Shown one piece after another: positions 4,809 through 8,219 of a stretch of DNA of 8,219 nucleotides (position 1 is its first letter; the number at the start of each line of letters is the position of its first letter). Both the position numbers and the translations under genes were made by a program. Source of the DNA: an uncultured Desulfobacterales bacterium (lineage in GTDB: Bacteria > Desulfobacterota > Desulfobacteria > Desulfobacterales > JAFDCJ01). Under the pieces are notes generated by a model. That model was not told where the DNA came from, ran no database searches, and worked only from the letters and a program-made list of their open reading frames with translations. The stretch is from the NCBI GenBank assembly GCA_945787595.1, contig CALZJV010000316.1, positions 1-8,219 of the forward strand, read 5' to 3'.

Positions 4809-6361
4809 TATTCATCTTGCACCGTACCAGATTTACGGAATCTGCGTGGTAAAATTCTGGCTAACAATTTATCTTTTAAGTTTTTAAATAGCGAAAACTG
4901 ACTGAGTACGGTCCAGACAATGACCAGAAAAAGCAGCAGTGCCACCGGGCGGGTAAATACCGGCATGAAGCTTCCCTGGGAAACCATCAGGGCCCTTCTC
5001 AGATTTTCGTCGGCCATGGGGCCCAGAATAACACCGATCACCAGGGGGGCGATGGGATACCCCATCTCGATCAGAAAATAGCTGATAATTCCCACGGGCA
5101 GCATCAGGTACAGGTTGAAAATATTCATCCCCAGGGCATAGGAGCCGATGATGCACAAAACACCGATGATCGGCATAAAAATCTGAGTTGGGATGCGCAG
5201 TACCTTGACGACCTGTTTGGCCATCAGCATGCCTACCACCCACATCGCCATAGAGGCCAGTAGCAGAATCGCCGCTACCTCAATGATGAAATTGGGGTGT
5301 TCAAAGGTGATCATGGGTCCCGGAGTGACGCCGTGCAGCATGAGGGCGCCCAGCAACATGGCTGCCGGAGGGCTGCCGGGGATGCCCAGGTTTAAGAGTG
5401 GAATCATGGCGCCGCCGACACAGGCGTTGTTGGCCACTTCGGTTGAAAGAACGGCGGTGATTTCCCCTTTGCCGAAGCGTTCGGGATGTTTGGACGTGTT
5501 TTTGGCGGCGCCGTAAGATACCCAGGCCGCAATGTCTTCCCCGATGCCCGGCACGGATCCGATACCCACACCGATAAGGGCCGAACGGATGATTCGGGGA
5601 ATGTTTCTGACAATCGTGCCGAATTCGGGCAATATTTTCTGGAACTTCTGGGTTTCACCGATCTGAAACCGTTCCTTGAGCACCTGAATGATCTGGGGGA
5701 TGCCGAAGGCGCCGATTAACACGGGTACCACCTCTACGCCGGCATCAAGTTCGGGAATCCCAAAGGTAAATCGCGGATAAAACTGCAGCATGTCGCGACC
5801 GACACAGGCCAGAAACAGACCCAAAAAACCGGCTATCCAGCCTTTGATGACCAGATCCGGGCTGGTCAGCGTGCCACTGATCAGAATCCCGAAAAATGCC
5901 AATAGAAAAAACTCGAAGGAGGTAAACTGCAGTGCAAAAAACGATATCAACGGCGAGATACTGACCAGAAACAGCATGCTGATAATCGTCCCGATAGCCG
6001 AGGCGGTGGTCGTCAGACCGATGGCGCGACCGCCTTCGCCTTTGAGGGCCAGCGGGTATCCATCCAGGGCGGTGGCTGCCGAAGCTGCCGTGCCGGGGAT
6101 ATTGATCAGAATGGATGCGTACGAACCGCCGTAGGTCCCACCCACATAAATGGCCAGCAGGCAAATCATGGCAGTGGCAGTGTCCATGCCATATGTCATA
6201 GCGGTTAACAGTGCGACGCCAAGGGTCGATGTTAGCCCCGGCATTGCCCCGAACATAATTCCCAGGATAACGGAACCAAAAAGAATAGCAAGGTGAACCG
6301 GGTCTGAAGCCAGATGCAATACGGTCTGAAAGTAGAACCCGATGCGTTCAAGTACTACCAT
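4808..6361 (-). CDS. tctA: Tripartite tricarboxylate transporter large permease TctA
   Basis: Large membrane subunit (about 12 helices) of a tripartite tricarboxylate transporter. It imports an organic acid across the inner membrane by ion coupling, with the small subunit TctB and a periplasmic binding protein TctC. The 517 aa are full length for the family. The two duplicated halves are visible: first-half motif FGAMPGLTSTLG (37-48) followed by YVGGTYGGS and INIPGTAASAATALDGYPLA (86-105); second-half motif GSVPGIGEDIAAWVSY (268-283) followed by GGAMIPLLNLGIPGSPPAA (316-334). The start at ATG 6361 lies 28 bases after the tctB stop, with AAAGGG about 11 bases upstream; an out-of-frame ATG at 6369 makes only Met-Ile-stop. 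Its TAG stop coincides with the edge of a MITE-like element, so the last codons may have been altered. The substrate is unknown; a sugar acid would fit the downstream genes. Confidence 0.96.
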   Translation of the reverse strand: MVVLERIGFYFQTVLHLASDPVHLAILFGSVILGIMFGAMPGLTSTLGVALLTAMTYGMDTATAMICLLAIYVGGTYGGSYASILINIPGTAASAATALDGYPLALKGEGGRAIGLTTTASAIGTIISMLFLVSISPLISFFALQFTSFEFFLLAFFGILISGTLTSPDLVIKGWIAGFLGLFLACVGRDMLQFYPRFTFGIPELDAGVEVVPVLIGAFGIPQIIQVLKERFQIGETQKFQKILPEFGTIVRNIPRIIRSALIGVGIGSVPGIGEDIAAWVSYGAAKNTSKHPERFGKGEITAVLSTEVANNACVGGAMIPLLNLGIPGSPPAAMLLGALMLHGVTPGPMITFEHPNFIIEVAAILLLASMAMWVVGMLMAKQVVKVLRIPTQIFMPIIGVLCIIGSYALGMNIFNLYLMLPVGIISYFLIEMGYPIAPLVIGVILGPMADENLRRALMVSQGSFMPVFTRPVALLLFLVIVWTVLSQFSLFKNLKDKLLARILPRRFRKSGTVQDE

Positions 6362-6389
6362 TAAATCATTTTCCCTTTAAAAATTTGCA

Positions 6390-7230
6390 TTACAGAAACT
6401 CGAGGTACCAGAAGTAATCCATAATGGCCACGATAAGGCCTTCAGCCGGCATCGGCACCAGGAGAAAGTATTTAAAGATCAGACCGACTAACAATGGCGA
6501 GGCGATGGCGATGATCATTGCTGTCCGATATTTTTTGCGCAAGGCGGCATTATTGCGAATCAGCATCCAGGCATACATGCAGTATGCGACGATGAAACAA
6601 AGCGCCAGAATATCAGCCGGGAAAGGTACAACCCGGCTCAAAGCTTCATTCAACCCGAGTGAAAAATATATGATGAAAACAATGACGCCCGCCAGGTAGA
6701 ATAAAAAAAACTTTTTAAGCAGCTTGGCATCGTCAAAGTAAAAAGCGGAGATGAACACTGCCAGGAAAAGGACCGCACTCAAAAAGAAATCAATGCGCGG
6801 TATATTCAAAAATACAAACGATAAAAATAAAACAACAATTGAGTAAAACCGCAGATTCGATATGGAATTTAAAAATTGTAAAAGCGCTTTACTCGACAGC
6901 CAGCGAACCGTTTCGGCAAATGCCTTAAAACCGACCATCTTCAGTGCGGTTCGGCACAGCAGCCCCCCCAGCAGCATAATCATGCCGCCGACAAATAGTG
7001 GGAAAATTGCCGGGGAAACATACCAAACGTTCTGAACGCCGCCCCAACTGTCTTTCATGGGCATTTTTACAGCCTGCAGGACTATCCAAAACATACCAAA
7101 CGTTCTGAACGCCGCCCCAACTGTCTTTCATGGGCATTTTTACAGCCTGCAGGACTATCCAGAGTCCGAACAGACACATAACGGCACCGGAATAAATATC
7201 CGCCTTGCGGAGTGTTTCTTTCTCAAACAT
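6390..7230 (-). pseudogene. tctB: Small permease TctB, frameshifted by a 73-bp tandem duplication
   Basis: Small membrane subunit of the tripartite tricarboxylate transporter. From ATG 7230 (GAGG about 10 bases upstream) the frame reads 47 normal residues: the first membrane helix IYSGAVMCLFGLWIVLQAV, then KMPMKDSWGGVQNVWYV. It then enters a second, out-of-frame copy of the same 73 bases, adds 54 unrelated residues and stops at 6925. The other frame resumes the family sequence (SPAIFPLFVGG onward) to the stop at 6390. Deleting one copy restores 255 codons with about seven hydrophobic helices and the typical LLVPMP near the C-terminus. This is longer than the usual 140-180 aa, with extra helices in the middle. 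A restart at ATG 7094 would lack the first 21 residues, including half of helix 1, and has no clear ribosome site. As read the gene is broken, unless the duplication is reversible or an assembly error. Confidence 0.9.
7016..7161. repeat. Perfect 73-bp tandem duplication inside tctB
   Basis: Bases 7016-7088 and 7089-7161 are identical over all 73 positions and directly abut. They diverge immediately on both outer sides (G7015 against A7088; A7089 against G7162). As 73 is 24 codons plus one base, the second copy shifts the frame. The lack of any difference between copies points to a recent event, a slippage-prone phase switch or an assembly artefact. Confidence 0.98.
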
Positions 7231-7298
7231 TGTGAATATTCCTCAATGATCATTTACAAGCTTCACGTGATCGAGTCCCCTAGCCGCCAAGTTGTTTT

Positions 7299-7321
7299 GT
7301 AAACATTCATAGGCTGTTTAC
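7299..7321. promoter_or_regulatory. GTAAACA-N9-TGTTTAC inverted repeat between divergent genes
   Basis: Perfect 7-bp arms (7299-7305 and 7315-7321) with a 9-base centre, in the 109-bp interval between the tctB start and the first epimerase GTG. The size suits a dimeric regulator site for the divergent region. However, the right arm lies in sequence that still encodes the epimerase AVYG motif, so it may be accidental. Confidence 0.25.
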
Positions 7322-7885
7322 GGGGCAGTTTCCGGGACGGTGTCCGAAGACCAGTATCCGCCGAATCCGTGCGATCTTTACGGTTCGACCAAAGCCTCCT
7401 GTGAATTTCTGGGGCAACAATACGCCAATTCCTTTGGATTCGAGTTCAGAATCAGTCGAGTTTACTTCTGTTATGGACAGGGCAAATGGCCTTCCCGATT
7501 TATCAGGCTCTATCGGCTGGGCTTCGGCGCCCTGGAAGGTTTGGAAAATTTAATGATGGAAAAAGGTGCCGATCAGAAGCTAGATTTTACCTATATCGAA
7601 GATGCGGCCCGCGGCACCGTCATGCTTTATCAGGCTAAAGCGGTCAAACATAATATTTATAACATTGCCACAGGAGTGCCTACCAGCTTAGGAAGAGTGG
7701 CCGAACTTTCCCAGAAGTATTCATCCTCACCGGTCAAGGTCCAACTGGGACCCGGTGAGCTCATGCAGCGCTGTGAAGCCCTGGATATCAGCCGGGCCAG
7801 AAAAGAGCTCGGCTTTGAACCAAAATTCAGCGTTGAAGAAGGCGTTCAGAAATACGCCAGATGGTTGGAAAAGAAGCTAAAATAA
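7313..7885 (+). pseudogene. NAD-dependent epimerase/dehydratase (extended SDR), N-terminally truncated
   Basis: The C-terminal part, about 190 codons, of an extended short-chain dehydrogenase of the UDP-sugar epimerase type, which normally has 300-330 aa. Present are AVYG (from 7313), the catalytic Tyr-x-x-x-Lys in DLYGSTKAS, FTYIEDAARG, YNIATG and the closing DISRARKELGFEPKFSVEEGV. Missing is the N-terminal Rossmann region with GxxGxxG, so it cannot bind NAD. Homology continues upstream of the first possible start, a GTG at 7340 with no ribosome site, to a TAG at 7310. In another frame at 7288-7311 a decayed QVVL-stop-TFI precedes AVYG, matching the strand that normally leads into that motif. 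The head was lost near 7250-7310, facing the broken tct genes. Reading it as a short functional gene from GTG 7340 is unlikely. Confidence 0.8.
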
Positions 7886-7900
7886 AGTCAGCTTGACTTT
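7884..7900 (+). terminator. Small hairpin after the epimerase remnant
   Basis: AAAGTCA-GCT-TGACTTT forms a perfect 7-bp stem with a 3-base loop, starting within the stop codon of the epimerase remnant. It is AT-rich and followed by ATGATATTTG rather than a clean T-run, so it would be a weak terminator at best. Confidence 0.3.
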
Positions 7901-7990
7901 ATGATATTTGATGATCTATTTTGATTACGAATTTTGAACCTCGACATAAGAACTACATCGATCATATACACTCTAAAACGGAGATAACTT

Positions 7991-8219
7991 ATGCCGTTAG
8001 ACCCCCAGGTTAAAAAAATTTTGATAGAGGCTGCAGCGCTGGAACTGCCTGCCTATCAGGATTTGTCACCAGCAGCGGCCAGAAAACAAATGCTGGATCT
8101 AGCGCCTCCTATCGATCCCTTACTGTCAGTTGAAAAAGTAGAAGATCGCATCATACCCGGCCCGGACGGTGGCATTGCGATACGGCTCTACTACCCTTTG
8201 GGTGATCCGCCGTTCGCGG
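7991..8219 (+). CDS. Alpha/beta hydrolase, HSL-type esterase/lipase (N-terminal part, runs off the window)
   Basis: The first 76 codons of a probable hormone-sensitive-lipase-type (bacterial family IV) carboxylesterase. The reading opens MPLDPQVKKILIEA and continues with LSPAAARKQM, VEKVEDRIIPGPDGG and IAIRLYYP. This is the usual cap helix, 'ED..IPGP.G.I..R.Y.P' strand pair and start of the core fold. The HGGG oxyanion motif and GDSAGG nucleophile elbow, which would confirm it, lie beyond the edge. The ATG at 7991 has GGAG seven bases upstream. It lies 105 bp after the epimerase remnant on the same strand. That spacer holds only the small hairpin and AT-rich sequence; no convincing promoter was found. 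The substrate is unknown, and a link to the tct/dha genes is not indicated. Confidence 0.8.
   Translation, partial: MPLDPQVKKILIEAAALELPAYQDLSPAAARKQMLDLAPPIDPLLSVEKVEDRIIPGPDGGIAIRLYYPLGDPPFA

Noticed and set aside
6390..7094. Functional TctB starting at ATG 7094
   Set aside because: The ATG lies at the duplication junction, removes half of the first helix and has no ribosome site; the real start is 7230.
7340..7885. Short functional epimerase starting at GTG 7340
   Set aside because: Homology extends upstream of this codon (AVYG), there is no ribosome site, and the NAD-binding half is missing.
7921..7950. Promoter TTGATT-N18-CATAAG before the hydrolase
   Set aside because: Both boxes match the consensus at only 4 of 6 positions, too weak in AT-rich sequence to call.

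Overview
The window looks like a bacterial chromosome fragment of mid-range GC with AT-rich spacers. The gene families (tripartite tricarboxylate transporter, split DhaK/DhaL kinase, AP-endonuclease-2-type TIM barrels) and the spacers packed with short-period degenerate repeats resemble environmental Desulfobacterota or related proteobacterial genomes. That lineage call is an impression; no marker gene here fixes it.

Layout. From 7230 down to 10, seven genes lie head to tail on the minus strand. In transcription order they are tctB (broken), tctA, a 321-aa TIM-barrel isomerase-like protein, a 281-aa TIM-barrel isomerase-like protein, an RpiB/LacAB-type isomerase, dhaK and dhaL. Divergent from them, on the plus strand, lie an epimerase (extended SDR) that has lost its N-terminal NAD-binding half (about 7313-7885) and the first 76 codons of an HSL-type alpha/beta hydrolase that runs off the right edge (7991 onward).

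How the genes may work together. TctA/TctB would import a small organic acid. Two sugar-isomerase/decarboxylase-like TIM barrels would act on it or its products. DhaK+DhaL would phosphorylate a short ketose (dihydroxyacetone or erythrulose), and the RpiB-like enzyme would isomerise the phosphate. The RpiB-like protein keeps the catalytic Cys but lacks the ring-opening His of E. coli RpiB. This fits a four-carbon substrate that cannot cyclise, and suggests a tetrulose-phosphate route to D-erythrose 4-phosphate. This is a hypothesis. No tctC, dhaM, sugar dehydrogenase or regulator is present in the window.

Most notable structures. (1) A perfect 73-bp tandem duplication (7016-7161) frameshifts tctB; removing one copy restores a 255-codon gene. 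(2) A 220-bp MITE-like element (4589-4808) has imperfect terminal inverted repeats and TA dinucleotides at both ends, and its boundary forms the stop codon of tctA. (3) The spacers of the operon carry distinct short-period repeat families: AACCGG-type 8-9-mers in the dhaL/dhaK/rpiB/TIM spacers, NCACNAAG octamers as an inverted pair at 3414-3539, and ATTTGRR heptamers inside the MITE. (4) The headless epimerase and the tctC-less transporter meet at one junction (about 7231-7312), suggesting a past rearrangement.
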